Notes: generated by a model not told the origin, from the letters alone. A DNA stretch of 64,000 nt from Numida meleagris (GCF_002078875.1 NC_034412.1:82725575-82789574); one strand, 5' to 3'; counted from the stretch's first letter, positions 38,199-52,378 are shown. Numbers and translations are program-made.

Positions 38199-38442
38199 CC
38201 GTGACAGGAGAGGTTCAGGTTGAATATCAGGAAAAGGTTCTTCACCAAGACTGTTGTTTGGCACTTGGAATAGCCTCCCCAGGGCAGTGGTCATGGCACC
38301 AAGCTGCTGGAGATCAAGAAGTGTCTGGGCAATGCTCTTAGAGATATAATCTGATTTTCAGATGGTCCTGCGTGGAGACAGGAGTTGGACTGGATGATCC
38401 TTATGGGTCCCTTCCAATTCAGGATATTCTATGATTCTGTGT
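38199..38442 (+). mobile_element. CR1 LINE fragment, 5'-truncated
   Basis: Diagnostic CR1 3'-end words occur in sense order: TTCAGGTTGAATATCAGGAA, GGTTCTTCACC, GGCACTTGGAATAGCCTCCC, TGGACTGGATGATCCTTATG, GGTCCCTTCCAATTC, and the terminal ATTCTATGATTCTGTG octamer-type repeat. The 3' end at the right places it on the + strand, the same sense as LDB2. Only the last 240 bp or so remain. Confidence 0.93.
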
Positions 38443-41400
38443 TGCTACTTTTTAATCAGTAATGTGTACTGGTTAGAAGAAGGCTATGTGTTCCACAGTG
38501 GAAAACTCAAAATATTTACTCAGATGTCTGTTTTCTTTTATAGTAGCAACCAATCTGGACTTTTATTTGCAAACTGTGAACAAAAATGAAGTAGTAAATT
38601 AGCTGTGAAATTTTCTTTTTAAAAAAAAAAAAAATCTTTCTTTTTGGGATATCCTTTCCAAAACTGTTGGTTCAGTAAAGGAACACATTTTTAAACTTTA
38701 GGCATCACACGTGGTAGCTGTATGTACCACCCAGAGTCATTTTACTTGCAGGAATGCCAAGAAATCTCTGAGGGCTAAAGCAGACCCTAAAGCAGGCTTT
38801 AGCTGTCCTGGCTGCATGGGCACATAAATGGAGATCCGGTGCCATCACTTGGCCAGCTTGCCTGGGAAGAGAGATCAGCAAAGGGACAGACTGGCATAAA
38901 CCATCATGCTCTGTTCCTGGGAACACCATGAAAAAAAAAAACAGATTAAAACCCAGTGATACTGTGGGCCAGCTAGCAGAGTAAGGAAAATATTGGCAAA
39001 GCAATAGCCTTGGTTTTAGAACAAGCCAGAGACTTTTTTTTTCCACTTCCATTAGGCAGTAATACATGCAGTTTGGAACAGTCAGCTTTAATGCTCTCCT
39101 TCAAATGCTGTGGATCCCTTTGAGTAAATTTCAGTTTCTTATTCATAGAAGAATCTTCTCCAGTACTTAACAGGTGGGTTAAGAAGGATCATTTGTGATG
39201 GGCAAAAGAGTAACTCTTGCTTTTTCAAGAACATAATTTAGTCATGAGTGTGTGCAATCGGCCTTTGTGACCGTCATGTTAAAAAGCCCAGAACCGATAC
39301 ATGACTTGAAATATGTAACTTGACCATTTTCCATGAGCTCTAATACAGAGTGGAGAAGGTGAAGGACAGAATCTACAGATATATCTGTTACAGCTGTAAA
39401 AGGAGAGATTCCGTCTCCCCTCCTCTATGTAAGAAAATAGTGTATAGATGAAAGAAAGCAAAAGGTCAAAAGCTTCTGGAATGGTCTGCAGCCAAAAAGT
39501 GGCAATTCTAGTTCCTGAAATAGAATAGGCAGTGTGTTCTTAACTGGAGAATTTCACCAAAAGGAGCAACTGAATACATATTCTATAAAAAGTATGCTTT
39601 TGAGGTCCTGTGAATTTCTTGCAGTTGAATCCTATATCACTTTAGGAGAGCATATGCAAAACCAAAATCCAGAAAATTCTCTTGTCACTTCTCCATCCAC
39701 ACTCTCCATCTGATTTTGTCTAAGGCTCTTATTTGAAATTTTAGTTAAAAATAATCCTGTCAGTTATACAAAAATAAAAAAGTGAGAAACCAGAAATGCT
39801 TGCCAGTAGTGCCGTAACTAAAACATAGATATATTTTTAATTATCTGATTTACTTAGCGCCATTTATTGTGTAACATTCAGTTTGCATACTGTTTTCTAC
39901 CTGGAACTGAAAATCTTATTAATTCAGTTTTGGTTTTTTTGGCCTGTGATTGGCAGGCTTCTGGGAGGGATTTTCTGGGACTAACTGACCTGCAGGAGAA
40001 CTTGTAAGGGTTTCTGGAAAGGTAACGAGGAAGAGCAAATTCCCTGTTGACAGTCTTTTATTTGCCTTACAGGGGTTGCATATTTTGTGTTTAAAATTTG
40101 TCAGTGTCTGCACATCAAAAAAGATTGAAAAAATGGTGCACTGTTTGGATTCCTTGTCATGTTTTAAACACTAGCTCTATTGTGTAGTGTCTGGATTACA
40201 AACAAACTCATCATAGTCCTCTCCTTTTGTCTTAATGCATGGGCTCAGAGACCTTGACAGAGATCCACTGAAGTTCATTAGCTCTGCCTGTAGGTTCAGT
40301 AGTCTGTTTGCTAATTGATAAAAAATAGTAATTAAAGCTTTAAAAGATCATCCTTCCCTGAACTAGCAAAAAATAAAAAATAAAAAAAAATGAAAGAGGT
40401 AAAAAGAACAGACCTGGATGCCTGAGCTGAACTGCCAGACATTATCTGCTTAAATTCTCAAAGACGGAGAGTGAGATGTACAAAGAAACTCAGAAAGAGC
40501 ATCCATAGACTGAAAATTTTCTCACATGCCAGTGCTCTCGCAGGCTGGCATGTCACAAGAGGTGTTGCAGTTTTGTTTTTTAGGGTGTCACAAGCTAACA
40601 CAAGCATGCAAGACTTTTGCGTTGCATGAGATTTGAAGAAAATCTGATCCTCTCAGATAAGAACATGAAGGAACCCGGGAAATTCTGCAGTTTCCCCTCC
40701 ATCTGTCCTGCATCTTGCTCCTGTTCAAAGGGCAACATTTAGATGGAAAGTTCACACCTCAAACATTCTCTCACATATAAAATGTTTTGAAAGATTGTTT
40801 TGGGGTGGGGTTGTGTGCTGCCTTCTCATAGACCTTCACCTCTCACACGATCTGCCCTTGAGAAGCTCTGCGTGCACACACAGCCTCTTTGGTTAGGCTG
40901 CCTGACTTCTCTGCAAGTGTTTTTTTCAGCATAGATTGACACAATGAGGATAACTTTTGCAGTAGTTTTTTATTGTATTTGAGATTTTAGAAGCCTTTCC
41001 CTTTTCTGTACTTCTGTGTTCACCTAAATTCATTGTTTCAGTTGAGATCAACAAAAATAAGGATGAAGTTTGGTGACTGGACAAATGGAAAAAATGGAGC
41101 TCTCAAGACTGCCAGTGAATCTTCAGCATGAACTCCATGCTTTTTCTTTCAGCCTTTTCTGCTTTTTAGTGCCCCCAGGCAGAGATCATCGATGGGCTGG
41201 CATATCTGTCTTACAGTGAAACAGTTTTCTGAGAGACTCTCCTAACATGCCTGTCACAAGCCTGGTATGAACACTACTTGCCATCGCAACCAAGCACTTC
41301 CCAGGTGTCAGAAGAACAATGCTATCTCTCTTCCTTCCCTGCTGCCGATGGAAACAGTTAGTTTGTCCTTTTCTAGTAACGGAATGTCAATGGGGTCAGA

Positions 41401-44400
41401 GAGCCAGGATGGTTTACAATAAGGTTTTGTAACTCAGCTGACTGGGTGGACTTTGTACCCATTGTTGTTTTCTTCCTGCTTGGTGGTGGCTCCTTGCTTG
41501 CCAGCTTCCCTTCGCGGTCATTGGCACTGCTTGGAAAGGAAAAAGGAAAGGAAGGCCACAAGTGGCCGGCTGCAGGCATGGGGTTGGGGAGAGGTGAGAA
41601 GTTGCATGAAGCAGACTGTTAAGGAAGAGGCTTGATGACACAGTCAGATAGAGGAGCTGAAAAAAGCTAAAGGCAGATCTGCTGAGAAGAATTTATTGCC
41701 TCACTAAGAGGTCATGCAGTTTTCTCTTACAGCCCCATGGGGATGGGCCGCAGTGGAGGGAATTATATGAAAAGCCTAAAAGGAAGGAAGGGCATTTGGT
41801 GTGGTGCCACAGACAGTCATACGAGGTGCTGTGTGGGCAAAAATATGTGCTGGGTGTTATAGCTGGGAGCAGGCTGCAGTTTTTGCTGCAACTGGGGGCT
41901 GTCTAGGAACTCCTTCCAAAGGCAATGACCTTAGCAGGGTCCTTTTAACAGACAGGTCATGCTGCCAGCAAGCAACTCCAAAAACGTTGGTGAAAATAAA
42001 TAAATCCACTGATGAGAATATGCTCCTGATGGAAGGTTTCATTTATTCATTTAGCTCCAAAGCATTTAGCAGTGAACTATATCCTTTGCATAGCAGATCT
42101 GAGGGATTTCATCCCTGACTCCTCTGGACAGGCTTGATGGCAGAAGGGAATCACCAGCAGGAGGGGATGGTGCTGGCTGTGTGTGAGGTGCATGCTGATA
42201 TTTTCATGTGGCTTATGCCTACCCCAGCCCTATGTACAGACAGCAACAAAGGCGGGGCTTGGTGTAACAACCCAGCATTAGGCATGATTGTTGCCACATT
42301 GTTCACCTATGGGCAGGAATTCTGCAGCATTCTCAACACAGAGTATTTACAGTATGAATAGCAGCCAGCACCATGTTGTTGCTAACAGTAAGCAGCAGAG
42401 AGCTGACACTACCAAGGGCCAAAGCGTGCTATTGGGTTAAATGTGAGAACTGTGTTAGAGTTAGGGTTGCTTCATCATGCATAACCAGTTTTCCAAGATA
42501 TCTATCTGTGAGCGCTTTGCCTTCTCAGTTTTTGTAGTACAGGATTCCTTTGGATCTACCTTATTTTTTTTTTGGAATGAAAGTTGCCTAGCCTTGAAGA
42601 TTTCTTCCTTTCCCTCTCATTACTTCATTTATTTTCAATCCTTCCTTGGTTTTTCTCACCTTTGGTTCACAGAAGCTGATGTGCATTGTAGCTGTCAATG
42701 CACAGGATGCCCAGCAATAGCTGGTGATTGATCGGTCCTTTGCTGAACCCATGTTGTCTTTCTACGTCCCCTTCCCTTTCCGTGTTTCATTTCTGTTTCC
42801 TCTTGACTACGCAGTAGCTTCCAATCTGGTTGTATTTGGCACTGCTTTGTTTTTAAAAATACTTCAAATTTACATCTGCAGGGAGTTCTGGAAAGGAAAA
42901 GAGAGTGGTTGGGGGCTTTTGTGTGCCTCTCACTTTCCGCTGGAGTTTGGATTTCCTTGAATTCCCATGGGAAGGAGAACAACTTTCAAAAGGAACAGCT
43001 TTGCCAGATGAACTGGGAGTTAGATCTTGGGGACTTGCACACCTACTCACTTGTGATGTGCATCCAGCAGTCAGAATATCTCCTTTAATCTCCTTCATCT
43101 TGCAATTCAGAGGTATTTATTCAGACTGCAAAAAACAGTTTAGTTCAGTATCACTGAAGTATCACAGGAGCTACCCACGTCTTAATGGGCTTTTAAAGTT
43201 GCCATGCAATGAAAAGCTTTCTTTCTTGTAGCTGCTGCTGCAGTGCTGTTGTCTTTTGCCTTTGCTGAGAACTGTGTTGTTTAGGAGGGCTCTGCACAGC
43301 TTACATTAGGGATATTTTTCAGTAGGTATCTTGTGTGTCAGTTTTGTTTGCTAGACTTTATTCTCATCTCCCATTTTCTTTTTGACTTTGGATTTGGTTC
43401 ATATCCTTGTTCTTCCATAAAGTGTAGCCAGAATATCAGAGGCAATTCTTTCCACATCACTCCCTGTGACTCTAACTGGTTGGCTGGCAAAATCCTTCAT
43501 CTGACAACCATTTGCAATTGTTTGGTTTTTGCTATACAGATCTTTATAAACAATTTCCACAAACCCAAAGTTTGGATGTTTGCTGCATTTTCTGTTGAAC
43601 TCTGCACAGTTCAAACTTGAAACTCTCATGTGCTGATGAGATGCCCTGGGAATGCAGAGTTTTTAAGCCAACCCATCTCTGCTTCCATACATCTAAGTGA
43701 TAGCGTGAAAGGAATGGAGAGCTGATTTATACAGCTGCAGAAAGATTTACCTTTGTGTAGAAATCTGTGTGTGGCTGTGGTAGCAGAGAATTCATACAGG
43801 AGCATGCTCTAGCTGCGCGGGTCAGTGGCCACCTAAGCTGTGTGGTGTTTTGGGGAAAACTGTAGAAGGCGGAAAAAGAGAAGTATCTCCTGACCACTCT
43901 GTGCTCACATGGCAGAAAGGCACATTGCCTGTGACTTGTTGACTAAGGTGCTGTCTTGATCCTTTTGGCCTTGGAAAGCAAGAATAGAAGTACGAAGAAT
44001 TTATCATAAATCTGTTAGAAGCAATTACTTGCAATCCTCAATAACACAATCTAGATAACTTTTTCTTCATATCTACATATTAGCTTTGGCTTAATAGTTC
44101 AGGAGGATGTTCCAGAAAATAGCTCTCATGCTGTAATAATTTCAGCAAATGTTTATTTATGTTCCAGGAATTGAGTGCAGACTGAAGCTCACTCAAATAA
44201 TAAATATCATTCCCTTACACATGCGCTTGTATTTTCTAGAATCTATGGTATTTATTAGCAAGTGTATTTAAAATAACACTACACAGAAATGCTATTCCAG
44301 GCTTTTTGTCTTGGGCACAGTCCAGCTTAACCCTTCTCTCCCACGCCACTCCCACAGGACTTCCTCTCTTGAGAGCTATCGTAACCTCTCCAAGCATCAT

Positions 44401-44429
44401 GGAAAGCTAGCCAGCTCCCCAACAGTTCC
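38443..44429. other. Intronic DNA, no gene recognised
   Basis: No exon or RNA gene is recognised. A/T homopolymers occur near 38,621-38,634 and 40,371-40,390. Open frames near 41,373-43,231 overlap on both strands without known similarity. Confidence 0.5.
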
Positions 44430-44590
44430 TAGAATCCTCGAACTATAGACTAACCTGAGTTGGAGAGGACCCACAAGGATCATCAAGTCCAACTCCTCAC
44501 TCCACACAGGACCACCCAAAACACAAACCCTATGTCTGGGAGCATTGTCCAAACACTTACTGAACTCCGGCAGCCCAGGGCCATGAGCAC
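44430..44590 (-). mobile_element. CR1 LINE fragment, short
   Basis: Reverse-orientation CR1 3' UTR words are visible: AGAATCCTCGAACTATAGAC (a decayed octamer end), GAGAGGACCCACAAGGATCA, CAAGTCCAACTCC, CACAGGACCACCC, GAGCATTGTCCAAACACT and CGGCAGCCCAGGGCC. It shares the layout of the copy at 14,130-14,450 but is about half as long and more diverged. Confidence 0.9.
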
Positions 44591-46559
44591 TCAGCATTTT
44601 CCATGTGGAACACGACCTGTTAATGTAGGTTTGGGAATAGGAAGCAAAACCACACCTGCTGGCCTGTGATGATAAATGATGTTTTGTTAGTTTTAAAATT
44701 ATTCTCCTAAAACATACAAAGAACCGAGGAAAAATCTGGGTATATGGCTATTAAACACGCTTGTCTTAGTCTGCATCAACAGAGCTGATAAATGCTGATG
44801 TTATGCTTGTATTATTAAATAGAGAATGTATATGACCTATTAAAAAAAAACTTGCCACTCAGGAACATTCAGAATTCAGCTTCCATCCTCAGGACTGAAT
44901 TTCACTTTTAGGAGGTGGAATGCTTGGACAAGGTGAGGGCTGACCTTGTGTACTCCAGACCTATAGGACATGAAATAAAATACAACAGCACAAATTCTTC
45001 AGTCTAATTAGCAGTTTCTATAGGGTGCCTTACCTTGAATTTGTGTTGGTCTAACAGTAAGCAGGCTGGATGGCAGCAACTCTTTTGGTCTGAGCCTCAG
45101 ACAGCGTAGCAGGGGTGGTCTGTGTGTAGGGACTGGGCTGAAAACAGGGTTTCATAAGGGCATTTCTTGCAAGTATTCTGCTGTAAGAACTCTCTGAGAA
45201 AGATTCCTCAATACTATGGTGAACAGAGGTTTGTTTAAAACAGAAAATAAGAAGGGCACCTGTATGAAAAGGTAACATTATCCATTAGATAAAAAGCACT
45301 GCTTTGGAGCCTGGGGAAAGAATAAACACGTCTGATAGCGCTTGTTGCTCTCATGGCCCTATTTTTCAATTTTAAGATTCATACTGGGATTTCCAGACCA
45401 TAATTGATTTTTACAAGTCTAAATAGTATCTCCCAAAATATATTTTTCTTGCATTACTCATATAGTGAAAGCACAGTTTATTCTTCCTTCATCTGTCTTT
45501 GTTGTATCCTTCCTTCATGTGAGAAAAAATGGAGGAGATGACATAGCATTGCCCATTTAATCCTGCCATGACCCTGCATTAAGAAATGCGAAGAAAATTC
45601 AGGGGGCTGTGTTTTGTAACACATCTTCTCCCAGGTATTCCTGCTTAAGTCTCATGCCTGTTGATGAAGGCAGGGAAATGCCAGGACTGGATTTCTGTTC
45701 CACTCCACGCTAGTTTGCTTTCTCCCTTCTCTTCTGGGTTGCCTCTGGATTGTGCCAGTTGGTTTTGTTAGTGTACTCTGTTGTTTTGTTTTGTTTTTAA
45801 TCAGGCTACTTTCATTGTAAGTGTCTAATACAGATTTAGCAATGTAAGAAACGACAGTCAGATTCAAATATCTTGGCCATAATGTTCATACTGCACTGAA
45901 ATATTGAATCTGTTCTCACTAGCAAGGCAGTTTTTCACACATTGAAGGAATATGTCTAATGTTGGATCTGTTATATTCTTGAAGAGTGTTGGATCTCTCC
46001 CCTCTCAAAGCAGCAGTCCTCATGATTGCAATTCGACAGTAAAATCTTGAAACAGTATTGAATCGAATGGCTTTTTTCCATGCTTCAGTCTCATAAAATG
46101 CTGGAACCAAAGCTCAATTGGTCCCTTGAGCCTGAAATGATAATTCATCAATGCTGCTAAAAGAGAGTGTATCTTAAAGTGCTAGCACAATTTTTTAGTG
46201 TTCTGTGTCCACTGCAAATATTACTGGGGGGATGAAAAAAACAAACAGCTCAAAATATGTATATATAATATGCACTGCCTAATTCTTCCCTCTATCTTTT
46301 CAGGTTTACTGTATGGCACTGTCCATGTCTCTGCAGAGAGCTTAGTTAAAACCAACATGCCTGTTAGATTTCCTTAAACCCTGTTTATACACCCTTCTGG
46401 ACCTCTGCAGGAGGAATTTAATTCACTGATAAATACTTCAGCTATTTTCTAGCTAAATGGTGGAATTCTATTCTTCAGTAAAACTGAGGTAATAACACAA
46501 ATCTTGACTAAAAAGTGGGGTAGATGGACTTAAAGATACCAGGTAGAAAAAATAAAATG

Positions 46560-46800
46560 ACGTAAAATAGAATTTCTGGCGAGAAAGCAAACAGTGCTGG
46601 ACCAGAAATCTTTAAAATGCAACATTACCAGGTGATTAGCATTTTCCTTTTCTTATAGTTAACGGTGCTGTGTTGCACATGTATGTTGATGCAGTTTGCG
46701 AAACCAGTAAATCATACATCGACTCCTGTATGGAAAGAGGATGTTGCAGAAATAATTATGACATGATGCGATAACCCCTTCTTAAAAATAATTTTTAAAA
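46560..46800. promoter_or_regulatory. Candidate conserved intronic element
   Basis: CpGs are retained (TAACGGTGC, TTTGCGAAACC, CATCGACTCC, GATGCGATAACC) beside GTGATTAGC and AATAATTATGAC. A pyrimidine-rich stretch ending in ATAG precedes a short open frame, so a cryptic exon is a weaker alternative. I saw no matching donor. Confidence 0.25.
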
Positions 46801-49800
46801 AGAAGGAAAGCAAGCACAGCAGAACAATACTGCAGTGTTCTGGCCATCAGGAAACAACGACAATGCTCCCACCTTTTTCCTGTGACTTACCCAGAGTTCC
46901 TTCCAGGCGACACGGATAACTGATAATGCTGTGGACTGAGTCCTGTGCCAAATGAAAATGGAGTAATTTTTTTTGTTTGTTTGTTAAATTTATATCTGAT
47001 TAAAAATGGATCTAAGCAATACCCTTTCCATGCAGCTTCACAGCTCTTCTGGATAAAATACTTCTTTGTGACTTGAAGCACTGCATCATGTTCTAGTATG
47101 CCATTTCAGTAGAGGGCAAGCATGATGTTAACTGTGTTTGAATAAGAAGGTTGTTCCTCACTTTGGAGTAACATTTTCTGATTCTCAGGGAATTGAGTAT
47201 TCCTGAAAGGCTGGATTTACCAGTGATGCTTCTCAAAGTGCACATGGCATGGGGAAGGTGTCTCACCTTGCAGCTATTCAAGTGGAGATGCAGACTTGTA
47301 GACTACATGTGAGCACCTGTCGTTGTCTGTGTGTCTTTTTGGGTACCCTGTGCCTTGTGCAGGCCAGGCTGGGTGCTTTGCCATCTCCCCCTGCACCGTG
47401 CAGGTTTGCTTTTTGCCAACTAAAGCAGGGCTGCTTCTCTGTCTGCTCAGGTCTGGGGTTTAGGTGAAATCATCAGCTCTGCACTCCCAGTACAGAAGGG
47501 GGCTTGCTGCAGTGGCTTGGGGTCCACGGGACTCACACTGGTTACTGTCAGAACATACCTGAATGTCTCTCATGCTCTCCAAACTGGTAGGGAACTTTAG
47601 TCCCTCATTTTGAGCTCTGTTCACTCAGTTAATTTCCTCAGGCGATTTGCAGGGTTATTCATCCTTCAGCCTGTACGTAGCAGCCAAGTTTTCTTCTGGC
47701 TGCTTACTAATGAAGAGTAAGTCAATTTATCCTCATCAGTTAAATTACAAATACAGTGAAAACAGAGTAAAAATGTCATTGCATGGAGATGGCTTCTCTT
47801 TTTTTTCCATTCCCTGAATCCTAGCTTATATAAACTGAGATAAATATTTATAAAAAATGCTGGGCACAGTAACCCTCATTTTCAAATTATTTGGATTAGC
47901 TTGTGAGATGCAGCTATTGATAACACAGTTTGGTACCTCAGTAAATAGATTCCTTTTGTACAGTTAGGTCTTCCACCAGGGTTTCAAGCAAATGCTGTGT
48001 TCTACTTGAGCTGTGTAAAAAAGAAGCTTGTGAACCACCAAAAGATAAAAGACATCAAAAGGAGGTTAGTTTTCATAGTACATGTTGTGCTTTAAGAAAA
48101 AAAAAAGAAGAAAATTTTATGCTTACAGGGCAAAACTTTGTCCCAGCCCAAATGTAATTAAAGGAGACAGGTAGAAGAGACTTCCTTGCATAGGTCTTCT
48201 GTGCACTCAGAACACATGGATGATGCTCCAGGTGCCTCCAGGTGCCTTTCTCAGAGGGGCTGATCCTGCTCCTGCTGAAATCACTGCCAGGGCTTCCCCA
48301 AACTTCCAAGAAACGTGCCCTGGAAGCTGTCCTGTGGTTTGATCTCGTTGTGCCATCCCATGTTGCAGTTATTCCTTCTGCTGTAGTGAGCGCGCAAGCT
48401 AGAGGAGTTTGTATGTTTTCTTCTTTTCTGAAAAATATAGCGAAAGATTTCAGCATTTTTTGAAGTTTTTAATAATTAATTGTCAAAAAAGACAACAAAA
48501 ATAGATCGAACATTAAAGCAAATTTGCAAGTCATTGAAGTAAAGAGCTGCAAATAGAAGCAATGCCTGTATTCTACCTTCAGCTATCACTATAAAACTCA
48601 TCAAAGTAAACCAGTTTTATTTAGACATCTGGAAAATGTACTTTGACAAACATCCACTTGATGACTGTCAGTGTCTTATAAGGAGACTTTGATATCAAAG
48701 ATCCTCTGAAATTGTCAGAATAAATCATATATTTTTTTATGACAGAAGAATGTTTCCTAGCTGTGATTTCTATTGTCTGGTTGATATGTTTTTAGTATCT
48801 TAATACAAAGGATTATTTTTACAAATGTTTTTCTACCTACTTGTGCAAAATAACATAATATTAAGGAGACATCTTCAGAAGTTAAGCAAAGTAGGAAAGC
48901 AGGCTTTGTATTTGTGCTCCTCCCAGCACTCTTAATTGTTCTGTTCCTGAGGTTAATGGGTAGCAACTTTAAGACTGTAGTTCCAGTAGACTCACAGAGT
49001 TTAGGTAATCTGTCAAAAAACCTTTTCAGACAGATGAAGAGAATACACCAATCATGTACTTTGCATGGTATTGTTTTCTTGCGTTTATGCTGCTGAGATA
49101 TATTGGAACAGGGCAAAATACGATTAGTTGATTCTGTTACAAATTCTACCCTTTCTAGGAATGGCTTTTCATCAGACATGTGCAGCATACCTCATCTTAG
49201 ACACAAAGAAGATAATTAGTCACTGAACTGTTTAAGGCTGTAGGCACGACTGCAGATATCTTTTTTTTTTCCCCAAATAATTATATATATTTTTATTCCA
49301 GAAAGGAGGTGTTGCCTCACAGTGCTGCTGGAGGTACTGAATACATTAAAAAGGAAGATGAGAGGAATGCCTTGTGGGGACTTCTTGTAAACATGCAGCA
49401 TGACTGCTTTTTGTTGGGGAAGGCATTTTTGCGACATTCTGTGCATGGCTGTAGTGCCATATTAAGTTGAAAATGCTATGAAAGCCTTAAGTGTTTAATT
49501 CTCGTAATCCATCTGCAAGCACAAGGTGATTAGTTGCAGTTTATCCCAGTGTGGAAAACGCATGAGGCTGTCCTGCGAGGTCCTGGTGGGGATGGCCGTG
49601 GCACAGGCTCTGCCTGTGCTCTCTGTCACCGGCAAAGCTGCTTTGTGAGAGCAGAAACTGGGCAACCTGGGGAACAGGAAGCTCTGCAAGAGTTCAGCAG
49701 TTGAGTCTGGTTGGAGGATTGGCAGCAGTGGCTTGATGGCTACAAGCATGCTCGCACTGCTTCATTTTAAGCACCAGATTTGGTGAAGTTCTCTGTTTTG

Positions 49801-51739
49801 TCAGTTGGGAAGGGAGGCTCCTCACATAGGTGAATCAGAGCAAAAGGCAAACTGAAGTTTAGATTAATAGACACATTTCTAGACTCCGCTTTTCAGCCTC
49901 CCTTGGATAGTCTGACTTCTCCTCTGCAGGACTCTACTCGGAAAGTATTTAATAAAATGTAGATTTCTGCACTTGCCCTTTTCTGGTACGAAAGAGACAT
50001 GGTGGCATATCTCAGCGTCCCTGCCTTGGGAGAATTCTTTGTTTGCAGAGGGGCATTTTACAGGCAGATAAAAGGAATCCAAGAATCTTGAAACAGTTTG
50101 TTTTAGGAAGGCAGGCTCCCTTGGGGTGGATATCCTGTATGGAGTCAGGAAGGTATAGGAGGAGACAGGAGATGCTGTGCTTGCAGTGGCTGTAGATCTA
50201 GAAATGGATAACGGGGAGGGAAAGGGGGAGCTAATCGCTCCATCTCATACTTAGGCTATTTTTCTCTAAGAAATATCGTTCAATCAGTATTATAAAGTGG
50301 TTCTCCTGAGGAAGTGGGGTATTTTCAAGTTTGTTTTGTTTGCTGCAGAGCTCCAGAAAGTTGGGGCAGCTTTATCACAAAACGAAGTGACCGTATTATT
50401 TCATTATTTACCTGCTAGATGGCTAAACAAGGATTCAGTTCACCTCTGAAACACTGAGCTCTTTCAGAACGATTGCTCATGATACAGGCAATTACATGTT
50501 ACAGCTTCCTTGCTGAAGGATGGCTGTTGAGGGAATCACAGGTATCAGCCTTCTGGAACACAGCACTGACACTGCCTGCACAAGTTCAGATCTAAATACT
50601 GGTAACAGCTATGGCATCTCAAGTTAGAAGGGGGTTATTTCTGGTTTTCTTAGGTAGCTTTTTGAGTATCCTTCCATGTTTTGGTTCAACCTCAGCCAAT
50701 GTTCCAGTGCAACCAACTTCAACTTTGCTTCTGAACTGAAGGATAGCTCCACAGGATCTCCACTGTTACTTAGTAGGTATGGATTCTTACAGTTCTGCAG
50801 AGTGCTTAGCATTGCTTGAGAAAATAAGAAGGAGTCATCATAACCTTAGATTTTACTGGAATGTGTCAAAGCATATTTAGCAAGGAGCTAAGGAATCACT
50901 GCAAATAAGCATATGCAGCTAAAGTTCATCCTGCAAGGCAATATCACAAACTATTTTGACTAGAGGGAAAAGTTTCTAAAGGTGAGGTTCCACAGGAATA
51001 GTTTGTATCCTTGTGATAGTTGTGTCCTGTTGTGTATTCCCCAATGTGTTACCATGACTGTATGTGCTTGAGCTCAGTCCTTGTATTCAAGCAAGGAGCT
51101 TCTCTTGTCTTTGGCTCAATCACTTTCTTGACCAAGGGATGGTGGTCTTCCCCCCTACCTGCATGTTCCTGCCTGGACTTCTCTAGTTATTTTTGTCTCT
51201 CAACATGGGAGACAGAGAGCTGGTTTCCTTTCTTATTTGTGTTATTTGTTCTTTCCTGCAGAAATGATCTTCAGTTGTTTGTTTTGGCAAATGCTTTCTG
51301 AGAAGGGATCCATGAGAGAGATTGCTGGTATTATATTAGCTTCCTCTAACTCCTGTCTTCTCCCTCTGTCTCCCCCCAACAAAGTCACCTCCTCTCCCCG
51401 CTTTTCCTCTTCTTGAATATTCCCCCTTTGATTTCCTTTGTGCGTGCTGTTTTGTTGTTGCTGCCTGATTATATCTTTTTGTGTCCCTTTCAGTTACAAT
51501 TTTTTTACCATCAACTTGGTGCTTTTCTAAGCCAGGCCAAGAAAATGAAATAGTTTGCACCTACCCCTGTTTAGCCACACAGAGACTTAAAATGTTCAAG
51601 TTTCTGTCTGTGATTTGTCAGCCTGTTGTTAACTCCCTTTCTTTCCGTACTAACAGCCTTTCCAAATTCCAATTTTGGGAGACTTGTTTTCCCCCCTTTA
51701 TGTTTGATTCCTGGGAGATAGGCTGAATTAGGCAGAATA

Positions 51740-52020
51740 AAATCTTGGCTTCACTGCATGCTCTTTGCTACAGAGAAGTGCCCACACTTTTCATCTCCGT
51801 GACTCATATGGTACAAAATTAGTGCCTGCAGAGCTCAAAGATCGGGGAGAAGCTGCAGTTCCCATAAACATTCTTAGCAGGCGTAAGCCACTGCTGTCAC
51901 TAAAGATGGTGACTCTCTTTTTTGGGCTTATTCCTGTTGCACACTGCCTTTCTTATGCCAGAAGAAGCTTTTGTGTAACTTTCCAAGCGGGAGAAAGATC
52001 TGAGGTAAAACAAATGGGGA
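51740..52020. promoter_or_regulatory. Candidate intronic element with AP-1 site
   Basis: An exact TGACTCA AP-1 core lies at 51,800-51,806, immediately followed by a CATATG E-box. The neighbourhood keeps CpGs (AAGATCGGGG, GCAGGCGTAAGCC). Confidence 0.22.
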
Positions 52021-52340
52021 AGAGAGAAGGCCAGGGTTGATATTTTTGTGTCAATTTTTTTTATTATTATTTGATTTGATATTTCCTTCCTTTAAGGAAT
52101 TTCAATTAATTGTTTTTCATTCTTCTTTTCATGAGTGCTGTGATGATGGAGAATACTTAAATCCCCTGTTCTCTGTTGCAAGATGCCAGAGAAATTGTGC
52201 AACATTTTGCATTATAAATCTCTCCAAGCTTTCCTGTGGTAGCCGGAGACCTTTCATAGTTTTTCTTCAAAAAACACAGATTCCCTGGGAATTTCCCCAG
52301 CCTTCTGTAGACAGACAAACTCACACCAGCTACAAATTTC

Positions 52341-52378
52341 TTTTTTTTTTAAAAAAAAAGGAAACTTTTTTTTTTTTT
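52341..52378. repeat. T10-A9 and T-rich low-complexity tract
   Basis: Ten thymines (52,341-52,350) run directly into nine adenines (52,351-52,359), followed by GGAAAC and another run of about 13 thymines. The inverted homopolymers could fold into AT hairpins and are prone to slippage. Confidence 0.8.

Noticed and set aside
48757..49188. 143-codon minus-strand open frame in the intron
   Set aside because: No recognisable motif and no retrocopy features. The length is compatible with chance.
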